From Moelleriella libera RCEF 2490 (taxonomy: Eukaryota > Ascomycota > Sordariomycetes > Hypocreales > Clavicipitaceae): a DNA stretch of 64,000 nucleotides. This document shows, piece by piece, positions 11,915 through 22,900 of this stretch; position 1 is the stretch's first letter; every line of letters begins with the position of its first letter. The notes beneath the pieces were generated by a model. It had not been told where the DNA came from. It did not search any database and saw only the letters and a program-made list of their open reading frames with translations. Location of the stretch: positions 279,555-343,554 of the forward strand of contig AZGY01000008.1 in the NCBI GenBank assembly GCA_001636675.1, given 5' to 3'. The translations under genes were made by a program, and so were the position numbers.

Positions 11915-12664
11915 ATGGCCCCTATCCCGGTATATAGCTCCAGCCCCATTAACGCCGCCAAGCCGACGGGCGTGACACCGAAAACTACCACAGGGCCGGG
12001 AGAGTCAGACAATCAAGGCAATCCTCAGCCAACATCGACATCAACTCTGGAAGTTTCCTCCGCTGGGCAAGCGTATCCGTCAGCCCAGCCGGGAGCCAGG
12101 CCGTCTCTGCCTCAACAGACGCCCGTCTCTCAACGGGCGGCGGCAGCGACTCATGCTTTGGCTGGTACGCCTACACAAACCGCGTCGCCGGAGGATGATG
12201 ACATGCCTCCGCCACCGCAGCCTGGCGCTGTCCCTGTCCCTGTTCCACGATCAGGCACTGCCCAACAAACTTCCGGAAATTTACCTCCTCCACCAAAGGC
12301 TGGCGAACCAGTGCCTGTAACTACTATGCCGCCCCAGATGGCATATCAGCCACCTCATGCATCGCTGCCAATCCAAGGTCGATCATCAACTGCAACGGCG
12401 TCACCTCAGGCCGGGCCTGGGGGTGGTGCTCCCGCGTTGTCTCAAGGCAACTATCCATCTGCAGGCTATTCACCTCCTGCTGCTGGGGTTTACCAGCAGG
12501 ATGTTAATGCTGCAGGATACAACCAGTACCAGAGGTCGGCGGCCGCCGATGAACAGCAGGGCGAGACCAGTGTATGGGACACGGCAAAGAAGTGGGCGGC
12601 ATCGGCTGGTGAGAGTCTGGCCGCTGCGGAGAGCGAGGTCTGGAAGAGGATCAACAAGGATTGA
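11915..12664 (+). CDS. Conserved Pro/Ala-rich protein with an amphipathic C-terminal helix
   Basis: Single-exon gene for a 249-residue protein. The start is in a good fungal context (CAAACATGGC) after a pyrimidine-rich leader. Residues 1-215 are low complexity, rich in Pro, Ala, Thr, Ser and Gln, with proline runs such as PPPPQPG and LPPPPKAGEPVPV. The only part that looks folded is the last 35 residues, which contain SVWDTAKKWAASAGESLAAA and end WKRINKD: an amphipathic helix with spaced Trp residues, of a sort I associate with small uncharacterised filamentous-ascomycete proteins. There is no signal peptide or membrane span. The function is unknown; the helix could bind membrane or a protein partner, but that is inference. 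It stands alone between two gene-poor blocks. Confidence 0.75.
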   Translation: MAPIPVYSSSPINAAKPTGVTPKTTTGPGESDNQGNPQPTSTSTLEVSSAGQAYPSAQPGARPSLPQQTPVSQRAAAATHALAGTPTQTASPEDDDMPPPPQPGAVPVPVPRSGTAQQTSGNLPPPPKAGEPVPVTTMPPQMAYQPPHASLPIQGRSSTATASPQAGPGGGAPALSQGNYPSAGYSPPAAGVYQQDVNAAGYNQYQRSAAADEQQGETSVWDTAKKWAASAGESLAAAESEVWKRINKD

Positions 12665-13080
12665 GTGAAGGTGAGGTCACATTGGACTGGCAAGAGCCGT
12701 CAGGGAGAACAGAAACCTAGACCAAGGCCGCTACGTTCAAGCAGGGCCACAAGCGCCATGTGTATGTATGCCGGATCTTTCTTTTCCCCTCCCTTTATTT
12801 CCGAATATACAATTCATCGCGGGGACTTTTGATTCCTTCCCTACACACAGTAGCTCTATTGCTCCCAGTCCGATCGGGGAAGCCAACCGAGGGGGATGCG
12901 GAACGGGGGAAGGGGAAAGATGGGGCTAAAACTATAAGATGCTATGCCGATGAAAAGGAACTTTTACTGCAATATGTACTATTGGTGAAGTGTCGGGGTT
13001 GTATTTTATCCTGGTTTGCTGACTTCGGCGCGCGTTCTGCGGTGTACAACATAACATGTGTACTCAACGTGTTCGATGCC

Positions 13081-13170
13081 ACCACGCACGCATACGCACA
13101 CGTACACACACATGCACACGCACACCACACACAGACGCGACGCACGCACAGACATACATACAGACACACC
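13081..13170. repeat. CA-rich degenerate microsatellite
   Basis: About 90 nt of interrupted CACA/GCACG/ACATAC dinucleotide and tetranucleotide repeats downstream of the Pro-rich gene. Confidence 0.8.
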
Positions 13171-15228
13171 CCAGAACGATGACCAGGTCTCTGTGTATGT
13201 GCGACAATCACAGCCGACCAGCCAGCGATGTTCTGTTGATCTTTGAAGATGGTCACATCTCTTGCGTCCAATGGCCAGCCAGCCTATGCGGAAAGGAAGG
13301 AAAGAAAAGAATTGGGGTCGTGGCTGCTGGGCCAAGGCACATCAAACAGAAACGCCGCACGTCCAACACCCCCTTCAAGGAAAAGTCCACCGTGAGGGGA
13401 AAGAGGATGGGAATGATAGGTACAGAAGAGGGGGGCGAACACGTACATACGTCCCCAGGGTGCCACTGTGGAGGAGGCCCAAAGGTCCTTCCTCCTTCTC
13501 CCAGGCCCAGGCCCAAGGATCCAGAACTCTCAAGGAACAAGCCAAGACCGCATCTCCAACTCTGAACGTTTTCCTTTAGAGAGGAGGAGAAAGATGGTGT
13601 GTTTGTGTGTGCGCGTATGTGTGTGTGTGGAGAGTGACATGTGAGAAGACTCCGAGGGATGTCGGGACGCCGGTTCACGGCCACTTTACTCAACCGGATA
13701 TTCTCACTGGCCGTAGATCACTGACTTGCCATGGACGACCGGGAAGACAAGGACGAGGACGAGGAGCAAGTAGGAGGGGCGGAAGGGGAGAAAAGCATGT
13801 AAGCCGGTGAGCCGAGGGTAGGGGTACGGACAGTAGCACATGCCCTATCTCCCCCCCCTTCTCTTCCCCTCTTCTACCTTCCCGCCGCGCGGTTAAAACA
13901 CGTCCAACCTGTGACGAAGCCACGCACACACGGCGCACTTACGACGAACTGAGCAGAGTCCAGAGTTCAGAGCAAATCATCAGAGAGAGACTTGAGCTGA
14001 AACGGACGACTAGACTGGAATTAGCAAGAAGGAAGAAAAGGTCCAGAAAGAAGCTTCTCATGGTCTATCCCTGCCGCGTATGCTGTCGTACTACTTTACG
14101 CGACTGTTCCCTGCTCTTCTTGTGAGAGAGGAGGAGGGGGGGATGAGAGGGGAAAAGGGGGGCGTGTGCGCTGAAGGCTGGAGGCTGATGCTGTGCTGTG
14201 TGTCGTGCTATACAAAGTAGTGACACGCCGGTTTTTTTTTTTCGTCCCAAGAGCTGGGATTTTTAAATTCCGTACTTTAATTCATTCATTTCAAAACAGG
14301 TTTTGCCCCAAAATGGATGAGCTCGTTATGCGAGTCAGGGCCTGCCGTGGGAGAAGAACAGAGAGGGAGGAGAGGGGAAGAGGGGGGGGGGGAAAAGGGG
14401 GGAGGGTACAAAATTGAGAAAATGTACATATTGTAGGAAAGGCTAGCGAAGGCAGGAGAAGGAGATGGTGGTGGAGGAGGAGGAGGGGCCGCAAGGAGGA
14501 GATTTGGGATCATTTTTCTATTCCATTATTTCCCAAACCCAGGAGGGGGAGGGGAGGCGGTATGAACTACCACTGGTGCCGACAGAATCATCTTCAAAAC
14601 CCGTGCAAACATGTTGACGAGTCGGGGAGCAGGTCCTTGTGACGAAAAAGATGCCAAGTATCGTGTTCTTTGTTCCCCTCGACACAAACAGCAGGAGAGA
14701 GGAGAGATCAAGAGATAACTTACTCAGCGACTTGGTCAGACTTGTCATGTTCTGTATAATGAATGTTGAACGCTGACACGTTTACGATAGAGTGACACAG
14801 CCCTCTCTTCTTCCTCTACTTCCCTCTCTCTGTCCTGCTCTTTTGTGCTTACCCGCGCACGCACACGCCCCCTGTTTTCCCTTATTCCCTTTGGTACGTC
14901 TATCTGAATATACAACATCACATTGACACCTTGTTGCGGCTAGAAACGTGAGCATCATGTACAAATCAGGAAGCTTCTAGACTTTTTCTTTTCTCTCCGT
15001 TAGCGCGCGCCTCTTTTCCCCCTCCGCTTCTCTTTTCTTTCCCTTGATTGGGCAGTCAATGTGGCTGGAAAGCTTTAAAAAGAAATAGAAGAGCATATGT
15101 AAGAGAAACTGGCGTTGTGCCGCTGCTGCGGCGGAGGCGGTGACAGGGCATGAGACAACGGAAATTCGAGGTCATGGCGGCGCCGGCCACCCGGTGGATA
15201 TTTGTATGTAAAAAATCCATTGAGCCCT

Positions 15229-15230
<2 letters not shown>

Positions 15231-15266
<36 letters not shown>
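15231..15266. repeat. (GAC)12 microsatellite
   Basis: Twelve perfect GAC units. On the minus strand the frames give poly-Val or poly-Ser in short open frames with no other gene character. Confidence 0.95.
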
Positions 15267-16430
15267 AAGGGCCTCGGAAGGACAGAAAATATAGAGAGAA
15301 AAGGGTATTGGATAAGGTAAGAGAAAAAGGCGCAGCGGCAAGGAAAAAGGAAGAGCATGGGCATTTGGAATCTGGATCCCCTTTCCCAACTTTTTTTTTG
15401 TCTTTATCCGGCCGCCGAAATTACCAGATACGACTAGGGCGAGGCGGTCCATCAGCTGGCACTTTTTTTTTCTCCTCTAATATTTGGGCTTTTCATATGT
15501 TGGCTTGTCTTTCTTTTTTCTCTGTTTTCTTGTGAACGCGTATGAATAGTTGCACAACATTCTGGAATAGAGAATAGAGACACAAGAGAGATAGATGGAA
15601 CACGCCCCCCTCCACCTCTTTCTCCCCTACCCCCCCTCCTTCCTCTCTTTCCATTCTGCACGCTCGCTCGTAAATCCTCCCTTTCACCTCCCAAAATAAA
15701 GAACCCCACGAAGACTCATGTTGGGAGGATGGTGAAACTTAGTGCTGGATTTTGTTTCTCTTTCGTCCCGTTAAGGCTTGAGGCCAACTCTACCTCAAAC
15801 CGACAGATCAATCTGAGCCATCATGCCGGTCCTTGCTTGCTGGACCGGGTGAGATGGTGGTGGGTACCGATGCTGCTGCTGCTGCTCCCTCTTCCGATAC
15901 CGAATTTTGCGTTCTCTTATAGCCACCGACTGGGGAGGGGGGAGGGAAGGGAAAGAAAAGAAAAAACGAGACCCAGCTATGTAGTAGCACTCATCCTGAC
16001 CGGTAATATAGCCTTACGGAAACTATGTGCGGAAGAAACATGCACGCCGGCAGCGACGAAAGCACAGTCGCATGCCAAGGAACCTGTATTTTCTTTTTTA
16101 ATTTATTCCATTTATCTTTTTCCTCAGTCCTTCACGCAAGGGCTTGCCCATTACGTGCTCACGTATCTGAGGTACAATGTACGGGCTCCAGTGGCACCAG
16201 CAGCGAAAGCAATATCAAGAATCAGTCGACTCTTTTGTTTCCTCTTTGGCCCTGAGCATTTGTGGATTTTAGGCATCAATCAAGCGACTAGAGGAGCGCA
16301 CCGCCAATGAAAAAGAAGTCGAGAGAGGGACAAAGCGCCGCCAGCCCAGTTGCATGGGCTGCCAATCTAAATTAAACGTTTGACGTGTCCGGGGAAGCCG
16401 ACGAGAATGTTCCAAGGCTTCGATTTGTCT

Positions 16431-16452
16431 TCTCTCTCTCTCTCTCTCTCTC
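16431..16452. repeat. (TC)11 microsatellite
   Basis: Eleven TC units in the gene-free block. Confidence 0.9.
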
Positions 16453-18440
16453 CGAAGAGGGAGGGCACTAGAAGGAAAAACGGAAAAGGGCAGTTCATCC
16501 TCACCCCGATCGTGCAGCCCTCTTCCCTGTCGCCAGACGTCGGAATCAGTTCGGGCTGAATTTTGCGCGGCGGGCACGGGCGGGCGCGGCGGATGTGTGC
16601 ATCGGTGTCGGGATGGAAATGGTCTACGGCAGAAGATTTTAAAAAGGGAAAATAGAAAATACAAGGGGAAAAAAGAAAAGAAGGTGTGCAGGGTCAATTG
16701 AGACAGATCTGAGACGCGAGGGAAAGAAAAAGAGCCCACCCGTCCACAGCATCCCTGTTCCATTTTCTCCAACGGCCGCCCCACTTCATAAGACCCCCCC
16801 CCCCCCCTCTCTGCCCTTCCACCATCCCTGCAGGCATGAGAAATTGCTGTAAAAAGGACCAAGCCAGCTCGTCCGCCGGCCCTTGTTGTTGGTGACAATT
16901 TCATGACTACCCACCCCTGCTCCTTTCTTTTCCTTCTTCCTTCTCTTTCCCTCTCTCATAAAGCACTAGGCGAAGATCGGTGCCATGGATATGAAAAATC
17001 GTCTGGTGTATAATACCTCGTACCTGTAGCAGGGAGAGGAGGGGGTGTGAAGTGGCACATGTAACGGTTTGACAAGTCCCGAGGACCACGTCCTGCGACA
17101 TCCCTCAGGAAAAGAACACAGGAAGAAGGAAAGAAGAAGAGTGGGAAAAAATGGGAAACAAAGATCATAGAGAAAAGTACCCCAATGCGTGCTGAGTCGA
17201 GAAAACAAAGGTTTCCCAAAAGGGTAACAAGAATCTTCTCATCCTCTCTATCTCTCGCTTTCTCTTTTTTTTTTTTTCACCCCCATGTGCTTCAGATCCG
17301 AATGATTCGCTGTCGGCGACAATCGCATCTCAACCCCGCGGTTTTGAAGCGTTCGCAACCATGGACCCATTCGGATACATGAAGTACATACAATACAGTG
17401 CCTTGACCTGTCTGGGTCTGGCCTTCTCGAAAAGATCACGATTCGGAACTTTTGGTTACAGCGCAACATCTCGCCAATCTAGATGTGGCGGGTCGTTGCC
17501 ATTCGAGCGCGCGTTGAAATCGACCGACTGGCCCCTCCTCCCTCCCCCCGGTTTCCTCTGGGCGGATTCCCGTCGTCTCATCCCATGCAATAGCGTTTTT
17601 CTGTTAAGGCTGAACGATCCAAGTCAAGCACGAGCAGTGTGATGCCACACTTTAACGACTGCTGCGAGCCCCGTCCAATGAGATCTAGCATCTGCGCGGA
17701 CTTGTGATTTTCCGAAGTGTGAGGATGCCCTGATTAGTGAGTCGGGCGGCCCTGACCCGATGGCAGAGAAGCGGAGCTGCGGCACCTTCGACCAGGCCAG
17801 TCGGAGTTGTGGCCAGCACGCTTGCTCATGTACAGTATGACAATGCTCACAGGGAGGTCTGCTCATTATTTACGCGGCTACTTCCATGAGTTTCGCACAT
17901 CTTTTCTTGAACATGGAGACTTCGGCGCATCCAATTACTTACCAGCTTTCTTCAGAAAAGTTGGAAACTTCACTGCAAGGACTCAATATTGAGATACTTT
18001 GAATTGTTCGAGTCCTCTCCATATTCTCTGGACACTATGAGTACTCACTTTAATTTTTTCTCAACACATCACAAAGCCGTGCGAATAGCCAGGGTGGCCG
18101 CGCATTCAGTCAATCCCGTCATGGATCGCTCGGCTCCTTGCGCTTGACTCAATGGGCGCAGCTCTTCTGTACCGTGTTTCCGGAACCCCTCCCAAATCGC
18201 CGAATCTGGAACAAAGGGCTTGGCTTCATTTAGACGCATGACACACTCATAATACCAGTCAGGGCCCCTCCGATCGTAGATGCTGAGAATTGCGGTGCTC
18301 TGCACGGGGTTTCGTCATCGCCTTCCCCGTTCTTCAACTTCGTGCCTTGTATCATCATGACAGTCGCCACCCCTCCCGTTCGGGGCAGAAATTACGCATG
18401 AGGCGTTATTTCCTTCGATACGCCACCCTCTCGTATTGTG

Positions 18441-19990
18441 CTAAGCCTTGGTCAAAATTGCTTTCAACCGTTTGACCATTTCGGCGCCCGCCGCCTACGT
18501 GCTGGCATTGCCGCCCATATGCTTTCTGCAGCTACCGCCGTTGATTGCAGCCTCGACAGCAGCCCCGACGGTTTTGGCCGCCTCCAGAAGGTTCAACGAG
18601 TACCGTAGCATCATAGCGACCGAGAGGATCGTCCCAAGAGGATTGACGATGACCTTTCTAGAAATGTCGGGGGCGGAGCCTGTAAGATAAGATCAATCAG
18701 TGACTGCACGTCTTTTGGCATAAAGTATCGTCTGGAGTCATGAGACTGGGATCGACCATGCCGTTGACACTAGCGTGGGAGGTGGGTGGGTGGTGGTATG
18801 GCTACACGAGTGGAGACTGGAGGTGAACCTACCTTGAATCGGCTTGTAGATACCTTTGCCAGGAAACGACGAGCCCAAGCTTGCACTTGGAAGAATTACG
18901 ATGCTCCTGAGTATAGCACTGACCTCATCGCTGACCGTGTCGCCAGAAAGATTGCTCGACACGCCAAGCCGTTCAGGGTCTTGGATTCTTGATCAGGGCC
19001 AGGGCGGCACTGTCGATGAGATCATGCTCGACTTTGACATCGGAAAAGTTGTTCAAAAACCTCCGATAACTTTACGCCGCGGACGACTCGTGGCCAGCAC
19101 GTTAGCCTTGTCCAGGGACCGTACCGCTTTATCCCCACGACCTCGGGCTAGGAACCGAGCCAGGCGAGCAATGCGTTCATTCTCTGGGCGGAAATAAGGT
19201 TCTGCATCCTATGCTGTTCCTGAGCCGTCGTTTGCAGCCGCCAAAGCAGATACCGCCGGTCAGCTCGCGTACAATGACGGTTTCGATGCCACGACACATA
19301 GCTTCCTTGAGCAACGACGATTCAACGAGAGCTTCCGAAGCGAGAGAAACAAGGGCGCGAATCTTCGTACGTTCCCACCTCCTTGCGGAGCTTGAGGAGG
19401 CCCTGCTCCGGCCGAATAGGACCAGTACCCCATTTGGGACCGCCAATCGCCCTAAGGAGCACGGCATCGGCAGACTTGGCTGCCTTGCGCGCTTCGTCGG
19501 TGAGAGGACTTCCCGTGGCGTCAATACAGCACTGATTCCCGACAAGGGTGTGTGTCAGCCTCATTACTCGAACAGTAGATGCTGGGCTCGGAAGGACGGG
19601 GCTCAGAGCTTGACTTACACCTCTGAGCAGGTGGTCTTGCGGGACAAATTTGCCAGTGTTCGGTCTGAACTGTTCAATGGCGCGGACGACCTGGTTTTTT
19701 TTTTTTGGGTGCCACGAAAATCGGCGATTGGCCATTATGCAACCAGCAATAAGATGGATGCATTCTCAAGAAGGGTATCCACCCTCTGTGAGCTTTGCGT
19801 GACGGCGAATTCCCCCTGCCTTGACACCTTCTGCCACGACCTACCCATGATTTCTTCTATCAGCCTCTTGTTGTCTCTTTTCGTCGGTATGCTGATTGCC
19901 ATCGGGTGCTTGCTGTTGTGGGAACCATGACCTACGTCTGTCTGGTCCGCAATGGTCACCGGCAAATACGACAATGTTGTGCTCAGCCAT
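18441..19990 (-). pseudogene. Decayed 3-isopropylmalate dehydrogenase (LEU2-type) gene
   Basis: Relic of NAD-dependent 3-isopropylmalate dehydrogenase, the third step of leucine biosynthesis. On the minus strand, family blocks occur in the right order but in different frames: MAEHNIVVFAGDHCGP from 19990; IDATGSPLTDEARKAAKSAD then IGGPKWGTGPIRPEQGLLKL near 19530-19400; IETVIVRELTGGI near 19285; SLDKANVLATSR near 19110; LIDSAALALIKNP near 19000; LLPSAS-like and GIYKPIQG near 18880-18840; SAPDIS and MLRYSLNL near 18670-18590; and the end KRLKAILTKA with stop at 18441. At least three frameshifts and several in-frame stops break it. Two introns remain recognisable (19618-19532 with GTAAGT, and 18832-18680 ending TTACAG), so it is a decayed genomic copy, not a retrocopy. 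Whether it derives from the primary leucine gene or from a pathway-specific paralogue cannot be told. A functional copy should exist elsewhere unless the strain is a leucine auxotroph. Confidence 0.88.
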
Positions 19991-22900
19991 TGTGAAACAC
20001 GACCAATTTAGGCTCAATCACTGTCGCTCACAGAATACGAAGCTGATCTGGTGAAAGGAAGAGATATGTGCTCTAGCTGTCCGTTGCCGCGACATGTGTG
20101 CTCTGAGTTGGCTTGCCCCTCCCCCGCTAGCCGAGATCGGAGCTTTCTGTCAAAAAGCAAGCCACCACCCACAAACGAACGCACACGCACCTGCCAGCTC
20201 GTGACGAGCCGGCCGAGGTCAAAGCTGAGCCGCGACAGCTTGCACCAGACGCCACAGCCGCCCTCGCGGCGCAATCCACAACGTCAAGCAAACACACGAA
20301 TACAGGAACCACTATCATCAAACCACATCGGCCACTTGCATTTGAGCGCGATGGAAAGTCAGCCGAGTTTCGCAGTCTGGTCTCATGCCAAAGCTGGTCC
20401 CACCCAATTCCTGGAAACATCAATTGAAACAGCTCAATAATTTGGCGATTTCCATCTATTGCCAGACACTTGTAACCGCGCTTCTGGCCAACCTGTGATC
20501 TCCTATTGGGATATCGGCCCGTTCGATGTTTTCGTGCCGTAGCGTACCGAGTACGTAACCCCCATGCAATGACAGGAAAAAAAAAGTGGAAACCCAGGCT
20601 GCGAGTCGTTTCTTGGCCTCGCACGCACAGAGGTTGTAGAAAGCTTCGACCGATCACTGTGACCTGGCCCGCTGCTGGTTTGCCCAGTCGCGTGCTCCGA
20701 ACATCATCGCCGACAGCAAAGCTTGGCTGAGAAGGGACGGCCCTTAATTTGAGCAACTCAACTTCGAGCGCTTAATCTCTTCGGACCGTGCGTTCAGATG
20801 ATTTTGGTCCCCCCATCGTCGTTCCCGCCCAAGGTCTGATCGCCCAATTCCTGATCACGAGCGTCTACCTTTGATCCAACCGTGTCTCCGTCAACAGCTT
20901 GGGCACTCCCGCCATCGACGACAACGTATGTGCCGCGCGAGATCCTTCTCATGTCCGCACCTAAAGGTCCACTGCCAGAGCGCGGCAAGCTCCGGATGGA
21001 GCCACGTCGCGACACGGACTGCGAGACAACCTTCTGCCTCGCCTCTGGTGCACCAACAAGCCTCCGAGAGGGTCGAGGTAATGTCGCACCTGGGCCCTGC
21101 CATCCTCCAAATCACTGTTCCTGAGCCCGGCTGTAGTCCGGCGCAGTGGCTCGCCAGCCATTAACTATTTTCAGCAGCCTTAGCAGCAAGGCTGGGTCAG
21201 ACAGTCTCCTGGAATCAGGTCACTCTCGAGTCATGTAGTGCCCTCGCCACGATTCGCCCCAACGCCGCGGGGCCTCACTTATCACTGCGTGACGTTTGGA
21301 CAATAGCATTATCGCCAGCTCCGAGCTACAGGTCATGTTATTGCCGTCAGGCCGCCAAGGGTATGGGCTTCGGGTCCCAGTCATAACGTTGCTTCCTCCG
21401 GCATCGATCATCGGCCGACTTGTGAGCATTGAATAACGAGTGTCACTGAGCCTTGTCTTTTCCCCTGTGCCAATAAGCACCTTCTTCCCTACCGCTGTTT
21501 CTTGGTATGAAACAGTGGATGAGCGTACAGTGGGTACAGTGTCGACGGTTAGACTCCATTTGGACGGCTTTGGGGCTGCTGTGCTAAGTTCCTCTAGCAC
21601 CCGATGATTTGTTGATGCCGCCATATCCCCGTTCTCCAGAGGTCATACGAGAAGGCTGTTGCTAACGTTGCGCTGACCCCGTTGCCAAATAAGTCTGGTG
21701 AAACGCAAAGCACATGGTCGTGATGATGGAGACACAATCACAGTGCCATTCCAGAATACAGTATAGCAGACTGGCAGTTTGCCGGAGTGACGAGTCGGCA
21801 AGGACCATTCACGGGCCGTGAACTTGCTCCCAACCCTGACAATCCTTGTCTGCTGGAGTCCCTTGCTGCCACCATTTCGTGCCGTCTGCCAGGTGGGCTA
21901 CGCATCGGCACATTAGATCACTCACAGCAGCATTTCGGGCACGCGCCCGTAATCTCCTGAGGGCGCCTCGACCAGGTGTACGGCACGCCTCAGATGACTC
22001 TTCTTGAACAGCGCGAGGATGACTTTAAATCGCGCAAGAAGCGGTAAGGATGAGGCCCAGGAAAGCGACGGACGTGTGACAGGCGAGGGCCGTCTTTGCG
22101 CTGTGCTTCTTACAACAGCTGGTCGGGCAATTTGCAGACCACGCTCCCCAGATAGTCGTGACTCTCACAGTACACAGCCCATCTACGTAGTTTGTGCAGC
22201 GGTTTGCGTTCCATCCTCTGCTACTGTGCCGAATGCATCACGAAGTGTTTACTGCAGCGGCGCTCCGCCAACCGAAAGCGGAGGACAGCACACTTTCACA
22301 ACGGTCGTTGTTAGCGTATCGTGGCATGGATACGACGACGGGTGGAGCCACGAGCTGCAGCATCGGAAGACGAGTTGAAGTGTACCTGCCTCCAAGGCGT
22401 GATTAGCTCGGTCCTTTGCATGCCCTTGTGCGCGCGCGCGACGGTAATGGGGGCTGACGTACAGGGCGCAGACGCCCGCCCAAGGGACCTTTTGGGGTGA
22501 TGATTCAGCCACATCAACCTGGACAGATGTCGAGCAATGTGGTATTTGCTCGAGACGACACCAGTTGACGTGACGACAATCCGGAAGCGGCAGGCCAAGA
22601 TCGGGAGCGTGCGATTGGCAGGCAGGTGTAGACAGTCGACACCAGATGAGATCGCACCAGAGCCCGAGAGAAAGCCTACGTTCCCTCCCGATGCCCAAAT
22701 CATCTTGCGACGCCTCGCCTTGGCGCCGGTCGGAGCACCAGAGCGTCGTCTTTGTTGTGATTGAATCAATTCAATAAGAGCTTGTGGCCCGCCAAGACCA
22801 AAAGCCGGCCTAGGGCTGCTGATGAATCAGTTCTAGTCAGGGCCTCGAGCTAACAAGAGAGGGAAGGAGTGATGGATTGATTCTTCCAGTTGATTGGTTC

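Larger units (their letters stand above)
12665..18440. other. Gene-free block rich in low-complexity DNA
   Basis: 5.8 kb without an intact gene. The first part may be the 3' UTR of the gene ending at 12664. The block is full of homopurine/homopyrimidine tracts, a CA-rich tract (13081-13170), (GAC)12, (TC)11 and a C13 run at about 16795. An open frame on the minus strand at 18305-18069 has more coding-like composition (it contains DRRGPDWYYECVMRLNEAKP) and abuts the LEU2-type relic; it could be another gene fragment. I cannot assign it. Confidence 0.5.
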
